Below are positions 43,448-52,229 of a stretch of 64,000 nucleotides of DNA, piece after piece. The notes under the pieces were generated by a model that was not told the DNA's origin, made no database searches, and saw nothing but the letters and a program-made list of their open reading frames with translations. Position 1 is the stretch's first letter; each line of letters starts with the position of its first letter. The translations under genes and the position numbers were made by a program. The DNA lies in assembly GCF_000400365.1 (NCBI RefSeq), contig NZ_BAOG01000068.1, positions 1-64,000 on the forward strand, in the 5' to 3' direction. This stretch comes from Vibrio jasicida CAIM 1864 = LMG 25398. Its GTDB lineage: Bacteria; Pseudomonadota; Gammaproteobacteria; Enterobacterales; Vibrionaceae.

Positions 43448-44113
43448 TTATGATTTAAATTCACGGATAAACTTGTAAACCGCCTGACGACTGATCCCAA
43501 GCTGCTCTGATACTTGTGTGGTCGTCTCTTTTAGCTCAAACACGCCGTTATCAAACAGACAACGAATGATGGCTTTGTTACGGCCTTTGCAAGAAATCGT
43601 CTCGTCTTGCTCCACCTCTGTGATCGCGGCGCTCAAGGCTTTTTGAATGACCTCATTAGCATTTTTGCTAAACGTCTCGCTGACTAAGGTTTGAGACACA
43701 TTGCACTGCGGCATAAGCGTTTTAACGATTTCTGGGAATGGGAAGGATAAGTTCATATTGATGCAAAGCATGCCAATCGGCTTTTGCTCAGGGCCCGCCA
43801 AAATGCATGTGGTCGATTTCAGTAACGAACCATCCGTAGCATTAGTGAAGTAACTCTTTGGCGAGACCTCTCCGGTTTTCTCGAATGTGCTCCACATACG
43901 TAGACCCAAATCCGTGATAGGCGAGCCGATTTCGCGGCCAGTATGATGACCATTGACGATTTTCACGACTGAATTTTCTAAGCTTTCAAATGAATGAATG
44001 ACCACTTCGCAGTACGGCCCGATTAAATCGGCAATCGTGTCTGCTAAACGAAAATAATTGCTTAAACATTCTCTGTCTTCGTCGGTGAATCGAACTTGCT
44101 TTACACTCATCAT
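43448..44113 (-). CDS. YheO-like PAS domain transcription regulator
   Basis: 221 residues. The N-terminal YheO-like PAS-type domain (LIGPYCEVVIHSFESLENSVV and NGHHTGREIGSPITDLGL) is followed by a C-terminal helix-turn-helix (QVSEQLGISRQAVYKFIREF). Distantly related regulators respond to amino-acid thiols in other bacteria, but the effector here is unknown. First gene of the regulator-ridA-tcyP-oxidoreductase set, 27 nt upstream of the RidA gene, so it probably controls this operon. Confidence 0.8.
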   Translation of the reverse strand: MMSVKQVRFTDEDRECLSNYFRLADTIADLIGPYCEVVIHSFESLENSVVKIVNGHHTGREIGSPITDLGLRMWSTFEKTGEVSPKSYFTNATDGSLLKSTTCILAGPEQKPIGMLCINMNLSFPFPEIVKTLMPQCNVSQTLVSETFSKNANEVIQKALSAAITEVEQDETISCKGRNKAIIRCLFDNGVFELKETTTQVSEQLGISRQAVYKFIREFKS

Positions 44114-44608
44114 CTCGGTTTACATTTTTGAACTCAATGACTAAAAAGTACTCCTTTCGAGTTAGTTGAGCAATACAGGGTAAACTTCTGTAAACCTAAA
44201 AAATGCGTCTAAAACACCGCCAAAAACCGAAGAATTGATCGAAATCACGCACAATAGTTGAACAAGATCACCAAAAACATATGAATTGGGTTTAATTTCT
44301 TAAACCTCATCAAAGTTTAAATATTTAAAATCAAAGATTGCATTTTTGAACACTTTAATGATCTAGAACAAGTTCTTAAAGTCAGTAAAAATCGCGTACG
44401 GTAATAACAAGTTTAAAAGGCGATAATATTTATAAAATGCCATTCATTTACGATACAAAACAATGGTTGTGAATGAATAAAACATCAATAACTGCCCTCT
44501 CCAACCTTAGTCCATGCTGATAAGACGACGTGAATTTTAAAAAGACGCAAACGTTGAAGAAAATACCGAGAAAAAGCGGTTATCGAAGTGCAAAAATGAA
44601 AGTACAGA
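44114..44608. other. AT-rich intergenic region between the regulator gene and the MCP gene
   Basis: About 500 bases without a plausible gene. A near-FNR sequence TTGATCGAAATCAC (one mismatch) is at 44235-44248, about 120 nt upstream of the regulator start. Confidence 0.4.
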
Positions 44609-44641
44609 ACAAAAAAACCGAGCAGATTTACCTGCTCGGCT
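44609..44641 (-). terminator. rho-independent terminator of the MCP gene
   Basis: Stem CCGAGCAG/CTGCTCGG with a 6-nt loop; on the minus strand followed by seven T. Confidence 0.87.
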
Positions 44642-44667
44642 TTGTATGAAAAATGAGGAAAGACGAA

Positions 44668-46764
44668 TTAAGACAGCTTGAACTTACTCAGCTCACCGTG
44701 AAGATCGCTCGCTTTTACCGTCAACTCGTTACTGATTTCTACTGAAGAGGTCATCGTATCCATCACCTCTACCGCCGTGTCGTTGATGATCACTACATTG
44801 CGGTTAATCTCTTCTGATACTGAGCTCTGCTCTTCTGCTGCCGAGGCGATTTGGTTGTTCATATCATTGATGACTTCAATCGCTTGGTTGATTTCAGACA
44901 GCGCTAGGTGGGCAGCTTGCGTTTCACCTTTAGTATCATTAGCTTGCTTTTGGCTTTGTTCCATCAAGACCACAATTGATTGAGTTTCTTGTTCTAGACG
45001 GGCCAGCATCGTACGAATCTCTTCAGTTGATCCTTGAGTACGATTTGCAAGGTTACGAACCTCATCGGCAACCACCGCAAAGCCTCGACCCGCTTCACCT
45101 GCACGTGCAGCTTCAATAGCCGCGTTCAGAGCCAGCAGATTGGTTTGCTCTGCAATGCCACCAATCTCACTCAAAATACCTTGAATCGCCGTGCTGGAAT
45201 CGACCAAGTTCTGTGTTTGTTGCTGCGCATCGTTGACTTGCATTGCCAAGCTATCTACCGCACTCGCAGCATTGTCCATGCGAGTCATACCATTTAGACT
45301 GTTGCTTTGTACTTGGCTCGCCGCCGCTGCCGCTTGGACCGCAGAGTTGGCCACTTCTTGCGCGGTTGCACTCATTTCATTGATGGCCGTCGCTAATGAG
45401 TTCACCTCATTCACTTGCGTATTCAATTGATCGCGAGAAGCCGCAGCACGCGTTTGACCTTCGGTCGCATTCTTATCGACTTGATCAGCAGTCACCATCA
45501 CGGTCAGCAGCATCTCCTGCATACGCGATAGGAAAGTATTGAACCAATGTGCCAATTGCGCAGTTTCATCTTTACCTTTCACTTCGATACGGTAAGTTAA
45601 GTCACCTTCACCTTGCGCGGCATCTTTAAAACGCTCAACCAGATTGTTTAGTACTTTACCCAGAGAGTTCGCGATCAAAGCCATCGAGGCAATGCCTAGA
45701 AGAGCAGCGATGATCCCCGCCCACACACCTTTTTCAAGCGCTTTTGAATTCTGTTCATCACTCCATTGCGCGTAGTCATCGACGCTTCTTGCAAGGTGGC
45801 TACTGGGAACCGACACCATGACTACCCATGGAGCGTCACTCGTATCGATAGAAGTAATCGCATATTCATCACCGCCAAAGGTCACAAGACCAGCGCCTTG
45901 ACGTTTTGCAATAGATTGGATGTTAGACCATTCAGAGGCCAGTTCAGAAGAGACCTGCTTACCGACCATATCAGCAGCGCGGCTGTTCGCTAGGGTGATG
46001 CCCTTCCATGATGTGATGAGGATTTTACCTTTGCCATCAAACAAGTTACGTGCAGATTGCTCGCTCTGGCTTTGTAGCTCATAAAGAGACAGATCAAACC
46101 CAAGAGAGCCAATGATTTTGCCACCTTGTTTGATTGGTTGACTGATCGTTGTGATCAGCTCTTGCTTACCACGTACAGGATAAAAGTACGGCTCCATGAC
46201 GAACGTTTTGCCCGTTTCATAAGGCATTAAATGCCAATCGTCTTTACGTTCACCACTGCTGTTTAGCTCCGTGTTGCTAAAGCTCTCCATCGCCACTGCA
46301 TCAAAGCTATTTTGGTCATTTGGCGAGAAGAAAGGCGCCAGATAGCCTTGGCTGTTAAAACCCTCTTCTGGATTAAACGTCACTTGTTCTGGCCACGTTT
46401 TGTCTTGCCAAACCATGTAGCCCGCAAATACGGCTTTATTCTGTGCTTCTAGCGCGGCAGTAAACTGTTTAACAATAAGGTCTGCGCTTGCGTTGGTTTC
46501 TGCACTCAACTCAATGATCGAACGTACTTGTTTTAAGTTTGCCAATACAGGATCAAGTTGGTTAGCAATATCCAACCCCTGCTGAATCGCGGTATTTTGC
46601 AAATCGGTGCTAGTCGCATCCGTCAATTGCGCTTTTACTTTCTCGTTCACTTGCTTGTTCACGTCAGTAAATGCGTTGGTTGTCATACCCATTGCAATCA
46701 ATAAGGTGAAGGCCATTGCACCGCCCGCACTGACTGCGATTCGCGTACGTATACTGTTAAACAT
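44668..46764 (-). CDS. Methyl-accepting chemotaxis protein with a Cache sensor domain
   Basis: 698 residues from ATG 46764, preceded by AGAGG with short spacing; an in-frame upstream start at 46881 has no ribosome site and would add 39 residues before the first membrane helix. TM1 is near residues 8-28, a periplasmic dCache-type domain about 30-330 (MVWQDKTWP, MEPYFYPVRGKQEL), TM2 about 350-370, then HAMP and the coiled-coil signalling domain. The hairpin tip is typical (IAEQTNLLALNAAIEAARAG). It reports an extracellular small ligand to CheA; the ligand is not predictable. Confidence 0.94.
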   Translation of the reverse strand: MFNSIRTRIAVSAGGAMAFTLLIAMGMTTNAFTDVNKQVNEKVKAQLTDATSTDLQNTAIQQGLDIANQLDPVLANLKQVRSIIELSAETNASADLIVKQFTAALEAQNKAVFAGYMVWQDKTWPEQVTFNPEEGFNSQGYLAPFFSPNDQNSFDAVAMESFSNTELNSSGERKDDWHLMPYETGKTFVMEPYFYPVRGKQELITTISQPIKQGGKIIGSLGFDLSLYELQSQSEQSARNLFDGKGKILITSWKGITLANSRAADMVGKQVSSELASEWSNIQSIAKRQGAGLVTFGGDEYAITSIDTSDAPWVVMVSVPSSHLARSVDDYAQWSDEQNSKALEKGVWAGIIAALLGIASMALIANSLGKVLNNLVERFKDAAQGEGDLTYRIEVKGKDETAQLAHWFNTFLSRMQEMLLTVMVTADQVDKNATEGQTRAAASRDQLNTQVNEVNSLATAINEMSATAQEVANSAVQAAAAASQVQSNSLNGMTRMDNAASAVDSLAMQVNDAQQQTQNLVDSSTAIQGILSEIGGIAEQTNLLALNAAIEAARAGEAGRGFAVVADEVRNLANRTQGSTEEIRTMLARLEQETQSIVVLMEQSQKQANDTKGETQAAHLALSEINQAIEVINDMNNQIASAAEEQSSVSEEINRNVVIINDTAVEVMDTMTSSVEISNELTVKASDLHGELSKFKLS

Positions 46765-47153
46765 AGTCACCTCTGTAACTGATGATAGATTGGCATTATT
46801 TTCTGAAATTTCATGGATTTTAAACAACAGAGGTGAACAGAAGACGTCAAGATATGAATGGAAAGAGAATGGAAAGATCAAACTTATTAACAGGGTTACG
46901 TATGAGGCCAGTTTTATATTTTAAGTGCATGAGCCCCACAATAAATAAAACCTAGAGAATCGATCATTAAGTCATTGTATTTATAGAATTTAAATTCAAC
47001 ATTCAAGATGAATCTTATACGAAAGTACCCATAGCTATTCACTCTCCTATACTGAGTATTAGATTAGCCAAACCGTGACTTGAGTCACGTTTAATTTTCT
47101 TCATCTCCCTGTTTTTAATGCAGTTATTCAGTATTAAAGCAAATAAGCCAGGA
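46765..47153. other. intergenic region upstream of the MCP gene
   Basis: About 390 AT-rich bases. No gene, no clear promoter, no repeat; the 3' end of the gtrA-like gene lies beyond it. Confidence 0.4.
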
Positions 47154-47540
47154 TCAATGTTCGCTAAATACCCATTTTGTACTGAGTAAGTAGTTACTCA
47201 TCATGCCTACCAATATTCCGAAAACCAACGCGACGTACACCATATAGTTTTGAGCCCCAAACATAAGCGTCAAACCTTTGAAAGCCGCAAAGTTCGGCAC
47301 TGCACTAATACAAGCACTCACCATAAACTTTTGCCATTGAGCAAACGGATCGGTTTTTTCTGCTTGAGAGAAAGTCAGCCAGCGATTGCCAAGCCAAGTC
47401 GTGGTTGCCGCAAACAAAAATGCTATCCCACGAGCCAACATCAGCTCCAGACCAAACCAATGGAACAACAGCGAAAAGATAAGGGTGTCGACTATAAAGC
47501 CGACACCACCAACCAGAGCAAACCTGATTAATTTGTGCAT
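47154..47540 (-). CDS. GtrA family membrane protein
   Basis: 128 residues from ATG 47540; a TTG at 47552 in frame would overlap the upstream gene. Four hydrophobic helices typical of GtrA (FALVGGVGFIVDTLIF and LGNRWLTF). GtrA proteins are thought to flip undecaprenyl-phosphate-linked sugar across the inner membrane. It overlaps or abuts the GT39 gene, whose stop codon lies 4 nt before this start, so the three genes form an operon. Confidence 0.9.
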   Translation of the reverse strand: MHKLIRFALVGGVGFIVDTLIFSLLFHWFGLELMLARGIAFLFAATTTWLGNRWLTFSQAEKTDPFAQWQKFMVSACISAVPNFAAFKGLTLMFGAQNYMVYVALVFGILVGMMSNYLLSTKWVFSEH

Positions 47541-47544
47541 TCCG

Positions 47545-48951
47545 TTACCCAATCACACAGGTGTAGAGTGAGCGTTTCGATTTTGCTGTGAACTCGTTGG
47601 TACAACTCAACGCATTTTCATGAATCATGCTATCCACTTGCTGCGATTTACCAATCAGATGGAATTTCTTTAGATTGTTTAAGTCATTCTTATCTTGAAG
47701 TTTTTTCGCCTGACCATGACTATAGAACTGGCCTGAGAACGGACGCTTACCAATGTAAAATACCGGAGCGTTGTCATTAATTTGCGCGAAGATGATGCGG
47801 TCGCTGCGGCTGTCTGCTTTACCCATATTCAAAACCAACATCGCAATCATAAGCAGGGCTGGTAACACCGCCGCCGTTCCGGTCAACCATTTAAAATCGT
47901 GTTTATCCACCAGCATCGCAATCAAGATACCCAATGCAGGCACACCCGGTAGTACGTAAGCAGGCAAAATATTCCCAGCCATGGTGAACAAGATCATTGG
48001 GGAAATCAGCCAACACATCAGGAAGCTAAATAGGCCTTGATGATCAGTCTCAATGGCTTTGAGTACCTTACGACGTTTCCACGCCAAGATAGGCAATACA
48101 ATTGACCAAGGCGCAGCCGACTGCAGCCAGAATACCCAGATCATCCCACGTGGTTGATCATGAGCAGAGCCATACAGGTCCCCTTCCCAACCGCTGACAA
48201 CAAAACGCTTAAAGTGCTCACCAACAATAAAGTAATCAATAAAGCCCGGCGTTGCCATTTCTGCCATGATGTACCAAGGCAGAGCAACCGCCAGCATAAG
48301 CGCCAAACCCGATACGATAGGAAACCGCTGCCACAAGGCTTTAAAAGCGCCAAAGAAACCATGCTGAATCACAAGCCAAGGAAATACTGCGATGCCCATG
48401 ATCACTATCGCTACGGGACCTTTTGCCAACAACCCACAAGCCAAACCAAAGAAACCGAGGTAACCCCACAATCGGCTGTGTTTGTCTTTGCCGAGCCAAC
48501 AATAGTAAAAGCCGACCATCGCCATGGTCATTGCCAACGTCAGTGCCATGTCGGTCATCACTGCGCCCGCCGCAATTGAAAAGATGCCACACGTCGCTAA
48601 TACCAACGCTGCGATGACTGCATTAAAGCCTGCACGATGCGCCATGAAAGCAACAAAAACAATCGTAGCAACACCCGCTAACCAATGAGGCGCGCGCACT
48701 GCAAATTCATTCAATCCAAACAGCTCAATGCCGTAAGCACTCATCCACGTGAACAGGGGTGGTTTCCCCCAAAAAGGCACGCCGTAATCAAACTGTGGGG
48801 TAAGCCAATTGCCGGTTTCCACCATTAAGCGCGCCATTTCGCCGTAGCGGGCTTCTGTAGTGTCCATCAAAGGGTAAGCGGCGAGTGAAATAAGACGGAG
48901 TAAAAGAGCAAACGCCAACAACAGCCACAGATGGGTTTTATTAATACTCAT
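47545..48951 (-). CDS. ArnT-like (GT39) lipid-linked sugar transferase
   Basis: 468-residue polytopic membrane glycosyltransferase with a dozen hydrophobic segments. The GT39/PMT motifs are in the first 60 residues: DTTEARYGEMARLMVETG with the catalytic Asp-Glu pair, and GKPPL. These enzymes move a sugar from an undecaprenyl-phosphate carrier to an acceptor such as lipid A or a glycoprotein. The acceptor is not known. It lies between the GT2 and GtrA genes. Confidence 0.88.
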   Translation of the reverse strand: MSINKTHLWLLLAFALLLRLISLAAYPLMDTTEARYGEMARLMVETGNWLTPQFDYGVPFWGKPPLFTWMSAYGIELFGLNEFAVRAPHWLAGVATIVFVAFMAHRAGFNAVIAALVLATCGIFSIAAGAVMTDMALTLAMTMAMVGFYYCWLGKDKHSRLWGYLGFFGLACGLLAKGPVAIVIMGIAVFPWLVIQHGFFGAFKALWQRFPIVSGLALMLAVALPWYIMAEMATPGFIDYFIVGEHFKRFVVSGWEGDLYGSAHDQPRGMIWVFWLQSAAPWSIVLPILAWKRRKVLKAIETDHQGLFSFLMCWLISPMILFTMAGNILPAYVLPGVPALGILIAMLVDKHDFKWLTGTAAVLPALLMIAMLVLNMGKADSRSDRIIFAQINDNAPVFYIGKRPFSGQFYSHGQAKKLQDKNDLNNLKKFHLIGKSQQVDSMIHENALSCTNEFTAKSKRSLYTCVIG

Positions 48952-48953
48952 GA

Positions 48954-49994
48954 TTACGCGGTTTCTCCCAGTTTAAACTTCATGGTTTGGATGGATTGAT
49001 GTTTTGCAGGCTGCTCATAAACAGACTGAACAAGATAAAGAGGACGTTGCTTGGTCTCGACAAAAATGCGGCCAATGTATTCGCCTAAAAGACCAATCGA
49101 CAGCAATTGCACACCGCCCAATGCAAGTTGGACGACCATCATGGATGGGTAGCCAGTGACAGGCTCACCAAACACAACGGTTTTCATCACAATGAATGCA
49201 CCATAAATAAAAGCACTGACCGCCACTAAGGCACCAACAAGTGTCGCTAAGCGCAAAGGGCGAATGGAAAACGAGGTAATGCCGTCCATTGCAAGGCCAA
49301 TCAGCTTGAGGTAGTTCCATTTGGTTTCACCACAGAAACGAGCATCACGCTCAAACTGCACCGTCACTTGCTTGAAACCAGGCCAAGAAAAAATGCCTTT
49401 CATGTATCGGTTACGCTCTGGCAACGCATTGATGTGTTTAACCACTTTTGCGCTCAATAAACGGAAATCGCCCACGTTCTCCGGCACATCCAATTTCGCC
49501 ATGCTGTTAAGCACTTTGTAGAAACAAGCGGCCGAGAAGCGTTTGAACCAAGTTTCACCGTGGCGTTCACTGCGCTGCATGTTCACTACGTCATACCCTT
49601 CACGCCATTTTGATACCATTTGCGGGATCAACTCAGGCGGGTCTTGCAAATCGGCATCAATCACGATCACCGCTTCACCTTGGCAGTGTTCCAAACCCGC
49701 ACTCATGGCGGACTCTTTGCCGAAGTTACGGCTTAATGCAATACAACGAACGTCGCTAGAAGATTGAGAAAAGCTTTGCGCGATCATTAGGCTGTCGTCT
49801 TTGCTGCCATCGTCGACATAAACGATTTCGCAGCGTTCTGGCATTTCATCCAAAACGGCGGCTAAACGACGATGAAATTCAGGCAAGACTTCTTGCTCGT
49901 TAAAGAATGGCACCACAACAGACAAAACTGTTTTAGGCTCAGTGTTTTGGCTCACCTTTGAAAAGGCTGCAGCGTGAATGTTGAAGGTTGACAT
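48954..49994 (-). CDS. Family 2 glycosyltransferase making an undecaprenyl-phosphate sugar (ArnC/GtrB-like)
   Basis: 346 residues. GT-A catalytic domain with VVPFFNEQEVLPEF near residue 27, DDGSKDDS near 61, IDADLQDPP near 113 (the DxD) and ENVGDFRLLS near 174, then two C-terminal helices. Such enzymes load a sugar onto undecaprenyl phosphate at the inner leaflet. Two bases separate it from the GT39 gene. Divergent from the two-component system with 152 nt between starts. Confidence 0.9.
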   Translation of the reverse strand: MSTFNIHAAAFSKVSQNTEPKTVLSVVVPFFNEQEVLPEFHRRLAAVLDEMPERCEIVYVDDGSKDDSLMIAQSFSQSSSDVRCIALSRNFGKESAMSAGLEHCQGEAVIVIDADLQDPPELIPQMVSKWREGYDVVNMQRSERHGETWFKRFSAACFYKVLNSMAKLDVPENVGDFRLLSAKVVKHINALPERNRYMKGIFSWPGFKQVTVQFERDARFCGETKWNYLKLIGLAMDGITSFSIRPLRLATLVGALVAVSAFIYGAFIVMKTVVFGEPVTGYPSMMVVQLALGGVQLLSIGLLGEYIGRIFVETKQRPLYLVQSVYEQPAKHQSIQTMKFKLGETA

Positions 49995-50146
49995 GCTACT
50001 CTTCCACTAAATCCGATGAATGAATCCAGTCTACAAACATCAATGTGAAAGAGATGTTGTTGACATCTTTTTCACGTTCTTAGTGAATAATGTTCGGTTA
50101 AGACGAAGTCTTATTTTCGAAAACCCGCCCACTTGGAGAGAAATAC

Positions 50147-50824
50147 ATGAAACGCGTACTTTTAGTCGAAGATAATCGAGAAATCGCAGGCATGTTGTTC
50201 GATTATTTCGAGTGTGCAGGTATGGAACTCGATTATGCAGACAACGGCGAGCTCGGCCTGAAACTGGCGATGGAAAACACCTTCGACATCATCTTGCTCG
50301 ATCTCATGTTGCCACGCATGGATGGCCTGACCATGTGTAATAAACTTCGCGATGCGGGCAACAACACACCGGTACTTATGCTGACCGCACTTGATAGTCG
50401 TGACGATATGCTCAAAGGCTTCCAACACGGCGCCGATGACTACCTGACCAAACCTTTCGATCTGGATATTCTTGAAGCGCGCATGATGGCACTGATTCGT
50501 CGTTACCGTGGCACGGTCGCATCGAGCAAGTTGGAATACGGTGAAGTGTCTATCGACCAAAGAACGCGTAAAGCGTACCGCCAAGATAAACTGCTAGCGC
50601 TAAACCCAACCACTTACACCATTCTGGAAATGCTTGTGAAAAGCGCGCCAGACGTAGTGACACGCGAAGAAATCGCCTTCCAGCTATGGCAAGAGAACGA
50701 ACCGAACAACGACGTTCTGCGCAGCCACATTTACCAGCTACGTAACCAACTCGATAAGCCATTTGAACAACATGTGCTGATCACCGTGCCGAAAGTTGGC
50801 TTTCGCTTGGAGCCAGATGCATGA
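50147..50824 (+). CDS. OmpR-family response regulator
   Basis: 225 residues with receiver domain (VEDNREIAGML, phosphoacceptor in ILLDLMLPRMDG near residue 52, Lys in DYLTKPFD) and a C-terminal winged helix (TYTILEMLVKSAP ... DVLRSHIYQLRNQLD). GGAGAG with 7-nt spacing precedes ATG. Overlaps the histidine kinase by 4 nt (ATGA). The divergent GT2-GT39-gtrA operon is a likely target. Confidence 0.93.
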   Translation: MKRVLLVEDNREIAGMLFDYFECAGMELDYADNGELGLKLAMENTFDIILLDLMLPRMDGLTMCNKLRDAGNNTPVLMLTALDSRDDMLKGFQHGADDYLTKPFDLDILEARMMALIRRYRGTVASSKLEYGEVSIDQRTRKAYRQDKLLALNPTTYTILEMLVKSAPDVVTREEIAFQLWQENEPNNDVLRSHIYQLRNQLDKPFEQHVLITVPKVGFRLEPDA

Positions 50825-52119
50825 TCAATCGCTTACTTGCTAGCACGCAAAGCACACAAAGTATGACAGGGCGGCTCGCTCTGTTTTTCTCTTTGGTGTC
50901 GGTCGTGATTGGCATTTTTTGTTTTCTTCTGATTACAGGCGCACTGCTTTGGTCTGAGGATCGTGTCGGTGAACGCCGTATCATGATCGATAAAAAAGAA
51001 GCCATCGAGCACTTTCAGTCTCACCCTGAGCAAGGCGTGATTAAACTCGACGTTCTCACTACCGCATACAATGACATCCAGCTCATACCAGAACAGTTCC
51101 AACAATACCTGATTGGAAAAAGCCGATTTTTAGACGAAGTGGGTGACGAGCCAAGCTCCAGAATGATCTACATGAGCACGTACACTTACAAAGGTGTCGA
51201 ACACCCCATCATTCTGATTTCCTTAATCGATGAAATCGAAATTACCTCTGAAGAATTCATTATGGTCGTCGCCATGGTGCTTTCTATCGTTGCGGTTTTG
51301 ATTTTCTTGTTTGGCAGTTTATTGCTCCGTCTGTCGCAACGTTTGATTGAACCAGTCAACACCCTGAAAAACCAGCTAGACCAACATCAAGGTGACCCTT
51401 CACAAACGTTCAATGTGCCAGACAGCTCAGCCAAAGAGTTCCAAGCCCTTGCCGATGAGCTGAATGAATACCGTCATAAAATTAATCAGGTCATCAAACG
51501 CGAACAAGCATTTGCACGATACGCGAGCCATGAACTGCGCACACCATTAACCGTGATGAAAGGCTCAAGCAGCTTGCTGGCGAGAAGCGCGAACACGGAT
51601 TTCCAAACCCGCCAAGTGAACCGAATTCAGGATGCGACGCAGCAAATGTCGACCATGGTGGATGCCCTACTCGGCTTAGTGCGTTATGAACGCAATGCGG
51701 ACGATTCACCGGTGCGCAGTATCACCGAAGAAGAGCTGAAACAAATCATCTTCCAAAGCCAAGCTCAGGCGGATGAGAAAGCACTCAGCTTTGATGTACA
51801 GATCGACGGAAACCCAAAAACGCGCGCGACCAATGCTGTGTTGACCATTATTCTTGGCAACCTGATTCGCAACGGCATCGCCGCGACACCATCGGGATCA
51901 ATTCATATCAGCATGGGGGAAAACACCATCTCGGTACGTGATGAAGGCGAAGGCTTTTCGACCATTCCACATTCTGATGGGCACGGATTGGGTTTGATGA
52001 TTGTGGATGATTTATGCCAGCGTTATGGCTGGCAATTTAAGATTGGTACACATCCAGAGGGTGGATGTGAGGCAATGATTGATCTTGCGTCAGAGCATCA
52101 AGAGACTTGCTCAGAGTAA
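50821..52119 (+). CDS. Membrane sensor histidine kinase
   Basis: 432 residues. TM1 near residues 21-42, a periplasmic loop of about 100 residues, TM2 near 142-165, then HAMP, DHp with catalytic His in ASHELRTPLTVMKG near residue 237, and an ATPase domain with NLIRNGIA, VRDEGEGF and GHGLGLMIV. Overlaps the response-regulator gene, so they are a cognate pair. The periplasmic signal is unknown; the neighbouring sugar-transfer genes point to the envelope. Confidence 0.92.
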   Translation: MINRLLASTQSTQSMTGRLALFFSLVSVVIGIFCFLLITGALLWSEDRVGERRIMIDKKEAIEHFQSHPEQGVIKLDVLTTAYNDIQLIPEQFQQYLIGKSRFLDEVGDEPSSRMIYMSTYTYKGVEHPIILISLIDEIEITSEEFIMVVAMVLSIVAVLIFLFGSLLLRLSQRLIEPVNTLKNQLDQHQGDPSQTFNVPDSSAKEFQALADELNEYRHKINQVIKREQAFARYASHELRTPLTVMKGSSSLLARSANTDFQTRQVNRIQDATQQMSTMVDALLGLVRYERNADDSPVRSITEEELKQIIFQSQAQADEKALSFDVQIDGNPKTRATNAVLTIILGNLIRNGIAATPSGSIHISMGENTISVRDEGEGFSTIPHSDGHGLGLMIVDDLCQRYGWQFKIGTHPEGGCEAMIDLASEHQETCSE

Positions 52120-52229
52120 CTTCCTCAGCACTTGATTCAATTAAGAGGTATCTCATTGGCTCAGTATTAAAACGAGCAATTCGATACCTCTTTCTATCGT
52201 CTGTCGACCTTTCGCGGTTAAATAAAGTC

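Noticed and set aside
44235..44248. FNR-like box upstream of the YheO-like regulator
   Set aside because: One mismatch in a highly conserved position and far from the start; kept only as a note in the intergenic entry.
48154..48579. 141-codon frame antisense to the GT39 gene
   Set aside because: Shadow of codon bias in a long membrane gene; no start signals.
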